Of a stretch of DNA of 64,000 nucleotides, positions 18,417 through 27,800 are shown piece by piece. Position 1 is the stretch's first letter, and every line of letters starts with the position of its first letter. The DNA is taken from assembly GCA_937136055.1 (NCBI GenBank), contig CAKZOD010000022.1, positions 124,001 through 188,000 of the forward strand. The letters are read 5' to 3'. Position numbers and translations under genes: made by a program. This stretch comes from an uncultured Oceanospirillaceae bacterium (GTDB lineage: Bacteria; Pseudomonadota; Gammaproteobacteria; Pseudomonadales; Balneatricaceae). Under the pieces are notes generated by a model that saw nothing but the letters and a program-made list of their open reading frames with translations, made no database searches and was not told the DNA's origin.

Positions 18417-18502
18417 ATTTAATTTAGAACAATCAACTGCTGATAAGTAGTTGCGAAAAACGTCATTTTCGGGTTTAATTGGCGGCGTTTTACAGAAAAT
18501 AT

Positions 18503-18538
18503 AAGCAAATTCATCATAGTATTTGCTTTATGTTTTTT
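18503..18538 (+). terminator. Likely terminator after thiI
   Basis: AAGCAAAT (18503-18510) pairs with ATTTGCTT (18521-18528) and is followed, after a few bases, by TTTTTT at about 18533-18538. It lies just upstream of oadG and could also act as a leader hairpin. Confidence 0.5.
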
Positions 18539-18582
18539 AAATTTGATTAGCTTTGAATTCACTTTATTTAGGAGAACTACTA

Positions 18583-18825
18583 ATGGATAGTCTTATTTCA
18601 GAAGGTTTGTCATTAATGGTTTTTGGGATGGGCTTCGTGTTTGTTTTCCTCACCTTACTAGTGGGTATGACCATGACGATGTCAAAGTTTGTGGTCAAAT
18701 TCGCACCGGAACCAGTTGCCCCGCCTGCTCGGGCAAGGCGTCCTAGTGCAGAGCCAGTTGCTAAAACTAATAACGATGAAGTGGTTGCGGTCATTACAGC
18801 AGCAGTTCATAAATACAGATCTTAG
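18583..18825 (+). CDS. oadG: Oxaloacetate decarboxylase gamma subunit
   Basis: The small membrane-anchored gamma subunit assembles the alpha and beta subunits of the Na+-pumping oxaloacetate decarboxylase. With the ATG at 18583, preceded by AGGAG, it is 80 residues. One membrane segment covers about residues 10-32 (MVFGMGFVFVFLTLLVGMT), then a Pro/Ala-rich linker (about 40-60) and a C-terminal AVITAAVHKYR tail. It is first in oadG-oadA-oadB. Confidence 0.9.
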   Translation: MDSLISEGLSLMVFGMGFVFVFLTLLVGMTMTMSKFVVKFAPEPVAPPARARRPSAEPVAKTNNDEVVAVITAAVHKYRS

Positions 18826-18893
18826 TTTTAGGGTTATATACCAAGAGCAAAGAATTAAATTAATCCGTGTCATAAAGAAAAGGCCTTGTAAAC

Positions 18894-20675
18894 ATGTCAG
18901 ATGCTAAGAAACCCTTAGGTATTACAGATGTTGTACTACGTGATGCTCACCAGTCTCTGTTTGCTACTCGTATGCGTATTGAAGATATGCTACCTATTGC
19001 AGAGAAGTTGGACAGCATTGGTTTTTGGTCCCTAGAAACTTGGGGTGGAGCTACTTTTGATTCCTGCATTCGCTTTATTGGAGAAAACCCATGGGAGCGT
19101 TTACGTGCTCTTAAAAGCGCAATGCCAAATACGAAGCAGCAAATGTTGTTACGAGGACAAAACTTATTAGGCTATCGTCACTATGCGGATGATGTTGTAG
19201 ATAAGTTTGTTGAGCGTGCGGCAGTTAATGGTATTGATGTATTCCGTATTTTCGATGCGATGAATGATCCACGTAATTTAGATCGTGCCATTAAAGCGGT
19301 TAAGCAAACCGGCAAGCATGCTCAAGGTACTATTTCGTATACAAAAAGCGAAGTGCATACCATTGAGATGTGGGTGGACTACGCTAAGGCATTGGAAGAT
19401 TTAGGTGTAGACTCAATCTGTATTAAAGATATGTCAGGTATCTTAGTACCTTATGATGCTTACGAGCTAGTTTCAAAACTTAAAGCTCAAACAGATCTTG
19501 AAGTTCAGTTACATGCACACGCGACATCTGGCTTATCTGATATGTCAATTTTGAAGTCGATTGAAGCGGGTATCGATAGAGTTGATACTGCAATCTCTTC
19601 TATGTCTATGACATACGGACATTCTTCTACTGAGTCTATCGTTGCTGCATTACAAGGCACTGACAGAGATACTGGATTAGATTTAACAGCACTGGCTGAC
19701 ATTGCTGCTTACTTTAGAGATGTACGTAAAAAGTACGCGAAATTTGAAGGCTCTTTACGTGGTACTGATTCACGAATTTTGATTGCACAAGTACCTGGCG
19801 GCATGTTGACTAACATGGAGTCACAGCTTAAAGACCAAAACGCAGCGGACAAGTTCGATCAAGTATTAGAGGAAATTCCACGCGTTCGCCGCGATTTAGG
19901 GCTTATCCCTTTAGTTACTCCCACTTCTCAGATAGTTGGTACGCAAGCGGTAATCAACGTTTTGATGGGTGAACGTTATAAATCTATCTCTAAAGAAGTT
20001 CAGGGGATTTTGCGCGGCGAATACGGCGCTGCACCGGCTGACTTCAACACAGAACTACAACAGCGAGTGTTAGCGGGTGATGAAGCTATCACTTGTAGAC
20101 CTGCTGATTTGCTGAACTCTGAAATGGATTCACTAACGAGTGAATTACAGCAATTAGCAGCAGAGAAAGGCATTACTTTAGACGCTGGTGATGAGCAAGT
20201 AGATGACGTACTTATTTACGCTCTATTCCCACAAGTAGGTTTGAAATATTTAGAAAACCGTAATAACCCAGACGCATTTGAACCCGTACCGACAATTGAG
20301 GATACAATGACCATGGCAACAAAAAACTCAGGCCCACAAGTTTACACAATTTCTGTCAATGGTCAGGATTACGTTGTTCAAGTTGCTGAAGGCGGAGATA
20401 TTTCTGCGATTGCGCCGACAGCTGCTGCAGCACCAGCTGCCGCTCCAGCCCCAGCTGGTGGCGGAGAAGATGTTACTGCACCGTTAGCAGGGAACATTTG
20501 GAAAGTAGAAGTGAGCGCGGGTGACACTGTTGAAGAAGGTGACGTAATCATCATTTTAGAAGCGATGAAGATGGAAACGGAAGTGCGCGCAGCACGTTCA
20601 GGACGTGTCGTGTCAGTTGATGTTAAAGAAGGCGACGCTGTACAAGTTGGCGATTCGCTGATTTCTCTGGCATAA
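18894..20675 (+). CDS. oadA: Oxaloacetate decarboxylase alpha subunit (biotin-carrying carboxyltransferase)
   Basis: It moves the carboxyl group from oxaloacetate to biotin, releasing pyruvate. The 593 residues comprise a TIM-barrel carboxyltransferase domain (1-300: [23 protein letters not shown], and a metal-binding HAHATSG), a conserved PYC_OADA domain (about 300-470), an Ala/Pro-rich hinge (about 500-525) and a biotinyl domain with EAMKMET, where Lys559 is the biotin site. It is 68 bases after oadG and 11 bases before oadB, forming a complete three-subunit operon. Confidence 0.97.
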   Translation: MSDAKKPLGITDVVLRDAHQSLFATRMRIEDMLPIAEKLDSIGFWSLETWGGATFDSCIRFIGENPWERLRALKSAMPNTKQQMLLRGQNLLGYRHYADDVVDKFVERAAVNGIDVFRIFDAMNDPRNLDRAIKAVKQTGKHAQGTISYTKSEVHTIEMWVDYAKALEDLGVDSICIKDMSGILVPYDAYELVSKLKAQTDLEVQLHAHATSGLSDMSILKSIEAGIDRVDTAISSMSMTYGHSSTESIVAALQGTDRDTGLDLTALADIAAYFRDVRKKYAKFEGSLRGTDSRILIAQVPGGMLTNMESQLKDQNAADKFDQVLEEIPRVRRDLGLIPLVTPTSQIVGTQAVINVLMGERYKSISKEVQGILRGEYGAAPADFNTELQQRVLAGDEAITCRPADLLNSEMDSLTSELQQLAAEKGITLDAGDEQVDDVLIYALFPQVGLKYLENRNNPDAFEPVPTIEDTMTMATKNSGPQVYTISVNGQDYVVQVAEGGDISAIAPTAAAAPAAAPAPAGGGEDVTAPLAGNIWKVEVSAGDTVEEGDVIIILEAMKMETEVRAARSGRVVSVDVKEGDAVQVGDSLISLA

Positions 20676-20686
20676 GGTATTAGATT

Positions 20687-21988
20687 ATGGAAAAGATTAA
20701 TGACCTCTGGCTAGCTTCAGGTATATACAACCTGCAAGCAGGTCAGTTCATTATGTTAATCGTCGGATTACTCTTATTGTATCTTGCGATTAACAAAAAG
20801 TTTGAGCCACTGCTGTTAGTTCCAATTGGTTTTGGTGGCATTATGGCTAACATTCCTGAAGCGGGATTGGCTTTTTCAGCGGTAGAAAATGCGGTGCATT
20901 TTGCTCAACCTGAGGTGATGTCAAGTATAGCGTCTGCTCTTGGGATTACATCGACAGAACCGCATACCATTTTAGAGGCTTATCACGGCTCGAACGCAAG
21001 TACTCACGCACAGGCTTCACTAGCTGCGATGGATAATGGTTACAGTAACGGGATGTTATATAACTTCTACACTGTGGCAATTGCATCAGGTGCAGCTCCG
21101 TTACTCATCTTTATGGGTGTCGGTGCGATGACGGATTTTGGCCCGCTATTAGCTAACCCTAAAACATTGTTCTTAGGTGCCGCAGCACAGTTTGGTATTT
21201 TCGCAACAGTGCTAGGCGCGGTTAGCTTATCGGCATTAGGTGTGATGGATTTCTCCATCCAAGATGCTGCTGCTATCGGTATCATTGGCGGTGCGGATGG
21301 TCCTACAGCAATTTATGTGGCTAGTTTACTTTCACCACATTTATTAGGTGCAATTGCAGTTGCTGCCTACTCATATATGGCACTGGTTCCTTTGATTCAA
21401 CCGCCAATTATGAGAGCTTTGACAACTGAAGCTGAACGTAAAATTACCATGGTGCAGCTGCGTCAAGTAAGCAAGTTAGAGAAGATCATGTTCCCAATCG
21501 TTCTTCTGTTACTGGTTGCTCTACTTCTGCCAGATGCTGCTCCTTTACTGGGTATGTTCTGTTTCGGTAACTTACTGCGCGAATGTGGCGTTGTTGATCG
21601 CTTAAGTGATACTGCTCAAAATGCTTTAATTAACATTGTGACAATCTTCTTGGGATTATCAGTTGGTTCAAAACTATCAGCAGATAAGTTCTTAGATTTT
21701 GAAACGCTAGGTATTTTAGGTTTAGGTATTGTTGCATTCGGTATTGGTACCGCAATGGGTGTTCTTATGGCGAAGCTGTTGAACAAGCTTGAAGGTGGGA
21801 ATGCAATTAACCCATTGATTGGTTCAGCGGGCGTATCTGCTGTACCGATGGCGGCTCGTGTATCGAACAAGCTAGGCCTTGAGGCTAACTCTCAAAACTT
21901 CTTACTTATGCACGCAATGGGACCTAACGTAGCAGGTGTTATTGGATCAGCAGTAGCTGCAGGGGTAATGATTAAGTTTGTTGGCTAA
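20687..21988 (+). CDS. oadB: Oxaloacetate decarboxylase beta subunit (Na+ pump)
   Basis: This integral membrane subunit decarboxylates carboxybiotin and couples it to Na+ export. The 433-residue, highly hydrophobic protein contains the family segments [33 protein letters not shown] (with the Na+-binding Asp) and [18 protein letters not shown]. Its presence suggests a sodium-dependent, probably marine lifestyle. Confidence 0.96.
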   Translation: MEKINDLWLASGIYNLQAGQFIMLIVGLLLLYLAINKKFEPLLLVPIGFGGIMANIPEAGLAFSAVENAVHFAQPEVMSSIASALGITSTEPHTILEAYHGSNASTHAQASLAAMDNGYSNGMLYNFYTVAIASGAAPLLIFMGVGAMTDFGPLLANPKTLFLGAAAQFGIFATVLGAVSLSALGVMDFSIQDAAAIGIIGGADGPTAIYVASLLSPHLLGAIAVAAYSYMALVPLIQPPIMRALTTEAERKITMVQLRQVSKLEKIMFPIVLLLLVALLLPDAAPLLGMFCFGNLLRECGVVDRLSDTAQNALINIVTIFLGLSVGSKLSADKFLDFETLGILGLGIVAFGIGTAMGVLMAKLLNKLEGGNAINPLIGSAGVSAVPMAARVSNKLGLEANSQNFLLMHAMGPNVAGVIGSAVAAGVMIKFVG

Positions 21989-22005
21989 TCATTAGTACTC
22001 GTTAT

Positions 22006-22035
22006 AAAAAAGACTGCAATTGCAGTCTTTTTTTT
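22006..22035 (+). terminator. Terminator of the oadGAB operon
   Basis: A perfect palindrome, AAAGACTGCAATTGCAGTCTTT, is followed by a run of eight T's. It lies about 20 bases after the oadB stop. Confidence 0.92.
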
Positions 22036-22138
22036 GCTCTAAAATTGCAAATTTACAATATTTTACAATACTTAAGCTAATAGAAAGGGAGAACGCTCTA
22101 AGATCAAAACAGCTGCTACTAATACTTAAGGTCGGTCA

Positions 22139-25100
22139 ATGTTTAAAACTGATACACAAAGGCTAAAATCACGGTTTCACTTTCCTCTGCATATTCATAC
22201 GGCTACTTTGTTTATAGTGCTCACGATAGCATTAGGTGCTGGTCAGGTGTGGTTTAATTATCAAAAAAACACTGAACTGATCCGAGAGGGCTCCACTGTA
22301 TTGTATGAAAAAGTGATGCAAAAAGCCTACATGGACATGAAAGCAAAATATGACATGGCCGCAAATAGTGTTGAAATTATGGCTGAGGGGAATATTGCAA
22401 ACGCCGAAAACCTTCACCAACGACTAAAGTATTTACCTGTAATTAGTAAAATACTCAAAGCGAATGATGCGGTGAGCGGATTCGAAGTAGGCTACGCAAC
22501 AGGTGATTTTTTCATTATTCGCTCAATCTTTAACGAATATATGAGGGAGCAGTTTAAAGCACCGGATAGCACCATTTTTATGGTTGATAATATAATAAAT
22601 ATCAGTGCAAATAATAAACAAGGGATCCGAATATACTATGATAAACATCTCAATGAAATATCCCGTAAAACACTAAAAGATTTAACTTATGACCCGAGAG
22701 TTCGTCCTTGGTATAAACTTGCTTTAGCATCTGACAGTTTTGCAACAACTAACCCCTATCTGTATTTCTTTGTCAAAAAAGTAGGCATCACCATTACCTT
22801 AGAGTCGAAAAGCAAAGGTACGGTGATAGCTGCTGATATAGCTCTAGATGAGTTATCAGAGACACTTAAAAAAAATATTATTACTCCTTCTGCTGAATTA
22901 GTGTTATTTGATGATACTGGGAAGGTAATGGCATATAAGCAGCCCAATAAACTTATCGTTAAAAGTGCAGATGGCAAAGATGCAATTGCTAGAATAAACC
23001 AATTGGATAGCCCTGTATTAAATTTTTATGCAAATGGATTAAAAGCAGAAGAGCAAGAGCTTAGCTTTAGCTTTAACAATCAACACTGGGGAGGTGTAAT
23101 TAAAAAGTTTGCAATTAATAGTGATTTCAATCTGTATTTTTCATTTATTGCGCCTGATGATGAACTCTTTTCAGATGCCATTGAGATTCGTTGGCAGTCA
23201 AGTTTAATTGCACTGTTGCTGATACTTATAGCGGTTCCAATTACCGCTTATAGCGCCTATCGAATTTCTGAACCATTACGACGGTTAACCGTTCAAACAC
23301 GAAAAATAGCGCAATTCGATTTCTCTTCAAAAGAATTGCCAAGTTCAATGATTAACGAGATACATATATTGTCTTCAAGCATGGATGGCATGAGGACGAC
23401 CATTTCTCATTTCTTGAGCATGATTAAGTCATTAGCAGGAGAAAAAGACCTCGATTCCCTTTTAGCGACAATCACTCGTCAAACACTCGAGATAAGTCAA
23501 GCTGATGCCGCTGTTCTGTATCTTTTAAATGAAGAGGGAACTTCAATAGAGCCTGTGAGTATAAAATTGGCGTTTGAAGATCATAATGAGTTTTCTCTAA
23601 AGAGCCACGAAATAACGAAAAACGGTAATTTTATGGTGCGCTCTATTAAAGATAGAACAGCCAAAGTTCACGACTTTAAAAGGCGCGGGCAAAACGAAAA
23701 AGATGTGCTAACTCCGTTTTTTGAAATACTACATACAGATGACTTACAAATACTGACACTTCCATTAAACAACAGATCGGGAGATGTGACAGGAGTGTTG
23801 TGTGTCATTAATGATTCAAATAATAGCAAAACCGAAAACCTCAACAACGAGGCGAGAATTGGTTTTATGCAAACACTATCAGGTTTTGCAGCGGTTTCAA
23901 TGGAGAGCAGGCACCTACTAAAATCGCAGAGTGACTTAATGGCATCCTTTATCAAGCTTATAGCGGGTGCGATAGATGCCAAGTCGCGCTACACGGCAGG
24001 GCACTGTCAAAGAGTACCAGAATTAACAAAAATGCTGGCTGAAGAAGCTTGTGCTCAAACAAGTGGTGAATTTAAGGATTTCACATTATCACAAGAGCAA
24101 TGGGAGGAGTTAGATATCGCAGCTTGGTTACATGATTGTGGGAAAATAACGACTCCTGAGTATGTTGTTGATAAAGCGACTAAACTTGAAACTATTTATG
24201 ATCGGATTCATGAAATCCGAATGCGCTTTGAGCTTTTAAAATGTGAAGCAGAACTCAATTGCTGGAAAGATATCAGTGAAGGAAAAGTCAGCGATGCTGA
24301 AGCTAGAAGAGCTGAAATGAATCAGCTAATAGATACGCTAGATGAAGAATTCAAGTTCATTGCACAGTGCAACATTGGCAGTGAACATATGTCGGATGAA
24401 GCAATTGAGAGGATTAAGAGCATATCTCAAAGGCGTTGGAAGCGAACAATTAGCGATAGGTTAGGGATTTCTTGGGAAGAGGAGTTAAGAAAAGAACGCT
24501 CTAAAGAAGTAAAGTTGCCAGTGATGGAAAAGTTACTTGAGGACAGGTTAGATCATATTATAGAAAGGCATCCAAAGGATGTTATGCCAGTTTCAAATAA
24601 ATGGGGTTTCAATGTTAAAACCCCCGATCATCAATACAATCGCGGGGAGTTGTATAATTTATGTATCCCCAAAGGAACATTAAACGCAGAAGAGCGCTAT
24701 AAGATTAATGAACATATTATTCAAACAATAATAATGCTCGATGAGCTTAAGTTTCCAAAAAATTTAAGTAATGTAAGAGAGATAGCAGGTGGTCACCATG
24801 AAAAAATGGATGGTACTGGTTATCCCAAACGCTTACGTAGGGAAGATATGTCAATATCAGCTAGAATGATGGCAATAGCAGATATTTTCGAAGCACTCAC
24901 TGCACACGACAGACCTTACAAAAAGGCAAAGAAGCTAAGTGAAGCGATAAAAATTATGAGCTTCATGAAGCAGGACAAACACATAGACGGTCCGCTTTTT
25001 GATTTGTTTCTATCAACGGGCATATATTTGAAATATGCTCAGAAAAACTTATCCCCAGATCAAATTGATTTTGTTGATCTAACAAACTACTTACAAAAGC

Positions 25101-25150
25101 CATATGTGAACGATGCATCAATAGTCAGTTTAAAATCAGTGTCTCCATAA
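22139..25150 (+). CDS. Membrane sensor with GAF and HD-GYP phosphodiesterase domain
   Basis: The 1003-residue protein reads, in order: membrane segment (about 20-40), a Cache-like periplasmic sensor (about 45-350), second membrane segment (354-374), HAMP (375-425), GAF-like domain (about 435-590) and a C-terminal HD-GYP domain. The HD pair is His665-Asp666 (AWLHDCGK), and the GYP signature HHEKMDGTGYP spans 886-896, so catalytic residues for c-di-GMP hydrolysis are present. The two halves are about 220 residues apart, much more than the usual 60-70, with a charged helical insert between them. It stands alone between oadB and the amino-acid transporter. The ligand is unknown. Confidence 0.88.
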   Translation: MFKTDTQRLKSRFHFPLHIHTATLFIVLTIALGAGQVWFNYQKNTELIREGSTVLYEKVMQKAYMDMKAKYDMAANSVEIMAEGNIANAENLHQRLKYLPVISKILKANDAVSGFEVGYATGDFFIIRSIFNEYMREQFKAPDSTIFMVDNIINISANNKQGIRIYYDKHLNEISRKTLKDLTYDPRVRPWYKLALASDSFATTNPYLYFFVKKVGITITLESKSKGTVIAADIALDELSETLKKNIITPSAELVLFDDTGKVMAYKQPNKLIVKSADGKDAIARINQLDSPVLNFYANGLKAEEQELSFSFNNQHWGGVIKKFAINSDFNLYFSFIAPDDELFSDAIEIRWQSSLIALLLILIAVPITAYSAYRISEPLRRLTVQTRKIAQFDFSSKELPSSMINEIHILSSSMDGMRTTISHFLSMIKSLAGEKDLDSLLATITRQTLEISQADAAVLYLLNEEGTSIEPVSIKLAFEDHNEFSLKSHEITKNGNFMVRSIKDRTAKVHDFKRRGQNEKDVLTPFFEILHTDDLQILTLPLNNRSGDVTGVLCVINDSNNSKTENLNNEARIGFMQTLSGFAAVSMESRHLLKSQSDLMASFIKLIAGAIDAKSRYTAGHCQRVPELTKMLAEEACAQTSGEFKDFTLSQEQWEELDIAAWLHDCGKITTPEYVVDKATKLETIYDRIHEIRMRFELLKCEAELNCWKDISEGKVSDAEARRAEMNQLIDTLDEEFKFIAQCNIGSEHMSDEAIERIKSISQRRWKRTISDRLGISWEEELRKERSKEVKLPVMEKLLEDRLDHIIERHPKDVMPVSNKWGFNVKTPDHQYNRGELYNLCIPKGTLNAEERYKINEHIIQTIIMLDELKFPKNLSNVREIAGGHHEKMDGTGYPKRLRREDMSISARMMAIADIFEALTAHDRPYKKAKKLSEAIKIMSFMKQDKHIDGPLFDLFLSTGIYLKYAQKNLSPDQIDFVDLTNYLQKPYVNDASIVSLKSVSP

Positions 25151-25484
25151 ATGAGCAAGTTAGAGGTGGGAACGATAGAGCAAACCGATCGTATTTTAGT
25201 TTTTTAATGGGTATTTGATAGGAATGTCGGTTTGTTAGTGATTAATTGTTAGCCTTTTATCCTAGCTAATAAATAGAAAGTGAGTGATTTTTGATCGCGA
25301 TCGGTAAAAACCAAAGCAGAATATAGCAGTTGTTTAAAAAAAACAGCAGAAAGTTGACGATTCGCAGGGGTTTGCCATAGACTTTTTTGCAACAGGCTTT
25401 TATGCTCTGTCTTACTCTTTGATAAAGAGAGCGTTTTGAGGATGAGAGACAAAACGAATCAAATAATAATTAGGAAGTCATACA
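25151..25484 (+). promoter_or_regulatory. Leader region of the aap operon
   Basis: No credible gene lies in these 334 bases. A TTGACG hexamer at 25354-25359 could be a -35 box, but the -10 match is poor. A small hairpin, CTCTTTGATAAAGAG, lies at 25415-25429. An AAN-repeat stretch, AAATAATAAT (25461-25470), sits directly before the AGGA ribosome site of the binding-protein gene and resembles Hfq/Crc catabolite-activity motifs. Confidence 0.45.
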
Positions 25485-26501
25485 ATGAAAAAACTATTAC
25501 CTATTGCTGTTAGTCTTGCAGCTTTAACTGCGATGAATGTATCAGCAGGAACTCTTGAAGATGTACAAAAGCGCGGTGTTTTAAAATGTGGTGTTTCGAC
25601 AGGTTTAGCGGGATTTGCAACTCCCAATGATGCTGGTAAATGGGAAGGTTTAGACGTAGACCTTTGTCGTGCTGTTGCAGCAGCTGCGTTAGGTGATGCA
25701 GAAAAAGTTGAATATGTTCCTCTAACTTCAAAAGTTCGTTTTGAAGTATTAAAGTCAGGTGAGATTGATGTCCTTTCTCGTGTAACTACTTGGACATTTA
25801 CACGTGACAACAGCTTAGGTTTGAACTTCGCTGGTGTTAACTACTATGACGGTCAAGGTTTCATGGTACCAAAAGCACTAGGTGTTACTTCTGCGAAAGA
25901 ACTTGACGGTGCGTCAATTTGTATCCAAACAGGTACTACTACAGAGCTTAACGCTGCTGAGTACTTCAAGTTAAATGGTATGACTTACGAGCCAGTACCT
26001 GTAGAAACATCTTCTGAAGGTCGTGCAAACTACATTGCTGGCCGTTGTGATGTATACACAACAGATGCATCAGCACTAGCTGCACAGCGTTCAGTTTTTG
26101 AAGATCCAACTGCTCACGTCGTTCTTCCAGAAATTATTTCTAAAGAGCCTCTAGGACCAGTAGTTCGTCACGGCGATGACCAATGGTTTGATATTGTTAA
26201 GTGGAGCCACAATGCAATGTTAGTTGCAGAAGAGCTAGGTATCGACTCTAAAAACCTTGACGAGCGTGGCGCAAATGCAAATGATCCTGCAGCTCAAGGT
26301 CTTCTAGGTACTAACACTTCTAAGCTTGGTGAAATGCTAGGTCTTGATAAGAAGTGGGCTTACAACATCATTAAGCAAGTAGGTAACTACAGCGAGTCTT
26401 TCGAGCGTAACGTTGGTAAAGACACTGCGCTTAAACTAGATCGTGGTCTAAACGCACTTTGGACAAACGGTGGTATCCAGTACGCTCCGCCAATTAAGTA
26501 A
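25485..26501 (+). CDS. aapJ: Amino-acid ABC transporter periplasmic binding protein (AapJ/YhdW type)
   Basis: The 338-residue protein has a signal peptide (MKKLLPIAVSLAALTAMNVS, cleavage after SA). Family 3 solute-binding motifs follow: GVLKCGVSTGLAGFATPN and WEGLDVDLCRAVAAA near the N-terminus, then DVLSRVTTWTFTRD. Length and order (binding protein, two permeases, ATPase) match the general L-amino-acid transporter AapJQMP, which takes up a broad range of L-amino acids. Codon use is strongly biased toward a few codons, suggesting high expression. A terminator-like hairpin separates it from the permease genes. Confidence 0.92.
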   Translation: MKKLLPIAVSLAALTAMNVSAGTLEDVQKRGVLKCGVSTGLAGFATPNDAGKWEGLDVDLCRAVAAAALGDAEKVEYVPLTSKVRFEVLKSGEIDVLSRVTTWTFTRDNSLGLNFAGVNYYDGQGFMVPKALGVTSAKELDGASICIQTGTTTELNAAEYFKLNGMTYEPVPVETSSEGRANYIAGRCDVYTTDASALAAQRSVFEDPTAHVVLPEIISKEPLGPVVRHGDDQWFDIVKWSHNAMLVAEELGIDSKNLDERGANANDPAAQGLLGTNTSKLGEMLGLDKKWAYNIIKQVGNYSESFERNVGKDTALKLDRGLNALWTNGGIQYAPPIK

Positions 26502-26523
26502 AAAATATATAGCTATATAGCAG

Positions 26524-26578
26524 CGAGCTCATTTTTATTAGCCGATAAAGGTAGATAGAGATAGAGCTCGTTTTTTTT
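26524..26578 (+). terminator. Intercistronic hairpin between aapJ and aapQ
   Basis: CGAGCTC (26524-26530) pairs with GAGCTCG (26564-26570) across a 33-base loop and is followed by eight T's. It most likely acts as a partial terminator or 3' stabiliser giving more binding-protein mRNA than permease mRNA. The long loop makes its efficiency uncertain. Confidence 0.65.
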
Positions 26579-26601
26579 AATTTTTATTTCAGGTTGTCTA
26601 T

Positions 26602-27795
26602 ATGAGCGGCACACAAGTTCAAGAAAACAAGACCGTGACACTGGGCTCACTTTGGAGAGATAAAAAGACCCGCGGGATGATTTTACAAATCTTCGCTGTA
26701 ATCGGGATCTTAATATTTATCGGCATTATTATTTCAAATACCGTAGAAAACTTAGACCGTTTAGGGGTTAAAGTTGGATTTGATTTTTTGTCTGAGCCTG
26801 CCAATTACGATATAAACCAAACCTTAATTAGTTACGACAGTTCTGACTCTCATTTTAGAGCAGCGCTTGTTGGCCTGCTTAACACGTTATTAGTCGCAGG
26901 CTGTGGTATTGTTGTTGCAACCATTTTTGGTTTCACCGCAGGTGTTTTGCGCCTATCAAATAACTTCGTTTTAAACCGCTTGATGCAGGTTTATGTAGAA
27001 GTCACACGTAATATTCCCGTTTTACTACAGATTTTGCTTTGGCATGGGATTATTATTAATTCACTACCTGTTCCCAAAAAAGCAGAAGCCTTAGTTGAAG
27101 GCGTTTTCATGACCAACCGTGGAGTGTTCTTACCTCAACCTATTCCTCAAGAAGGATTTGGTTGGGTTTGGATCGCTTTATTGGTGGGTATCGTATTCGC
27201 AGTCTTCTTTAAGAGATATGCTAACAAAGTACAAATGCAGACAGGTAAGCTACTACCTGCAATTTGGATTGGGGCTACTGCTATCATTGGTCTGCCAGTA
27301 CTGACTTTCTTAGCCTTAGGCTCTCCTTTAGAGGTCAGCTACCCAGCTTTGAAAGGCTTTAATTTCAAAGGCGGCTTTGTTGTTAAGCCTGAGTTTATGG
27401 CCCTGTGGTTTGCACTATCAATATATACAGGGGCGTTCATAGCAGAGATAGTACGTGCAGGTATTCAATCGGTTAGTCATGGGCAAACAGAAGCGGCACA
27501 CGCTTTGGGTATTCGTCCTAACTTTACGATGCGTTTGGTTGTTATCCCTCAAGCGTTACGTGTAATTATTCCGCCATTAATCAGTCAGTATTTGAATTTA
27601 ACCAAAAACTCTTCGTTAGCAATAGCGATTGGTTATATGGATTTAGTGGCAACAATTGGTGGTATATCTCTGAACCAGACAGGTAGAGCATTAGAAAGTA
27701 TGGGTATCGTTCTAGGCGTTTACTTATTTATCTCTATTGTTATCTCTGCGTTGATGAATGTATACAATAAACGCGTTGCGTTGGTGTCGAGGTAA
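26602..27795 (+). CDS. aapQ: Amino-acid ABC transporter permease (AapQ/YhdX type)
   Basis: The 397-residue inner-membrane protein is longer than typical His/Glu permeases, as expected for the AapQ family. It has about eight hydrophobic segments and the ABC-permease cytoplasmic loop EAAHALGIRPNFTMRLVVIPQALRV (residues given as landmarks) near 300-325. It pairs with AapM to form the channel. AapM starts 5 bases downstream. Confidence 0.92.
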   Translation: MSGTQVQENKTVTLGSLWRDKKTRGMILQIFAVIGILIFIGIIISNTVENLDRLGVKVGFDFLSEPANYDINQTLISYDSSDSHFRAALVGLLNTLLVAGCGIVVATIFGFTAGVLRLSNNFVLNRLMQVYVEVTRNIPVLLQILLWHGIIINSLPVPKKAEALVEGVFMTNRGVFLPQPIPQEGFGWVWIALLVGIVFAVFFKRYANKVQMQTGKLLPAIWIGATAIIGLPVLTFLALGSPLEVSYPALKGFNFKGGFVVKPEFMALWFALSIYTGAFIAEIVRAGIQSVSHGQTEAAHALGIRPNFTMRLVVIPQALRVIIPPLISQYLNLTKNSSLAIAIGYMDLVATIGGISLNQTGRALESMGIVLGVYLFISIVISALMNVYNKRVALVSR

Positions 27796-27800
27796 ATAAT

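Noticed and set aside
25340..25400. Sigma-54 promoter before aapJ
   Set aside because: A TTTTGCA element near 25386 lacks the GG doublet at the required distance, so CbrB/RpoN control of transcription there is not supported.
25249..25452. Minus-strand 67-residue frame upstream of aapJ
   Set aside because: No ribosome site or recognisable domain; it lies in the aapJ promoter/leader region.
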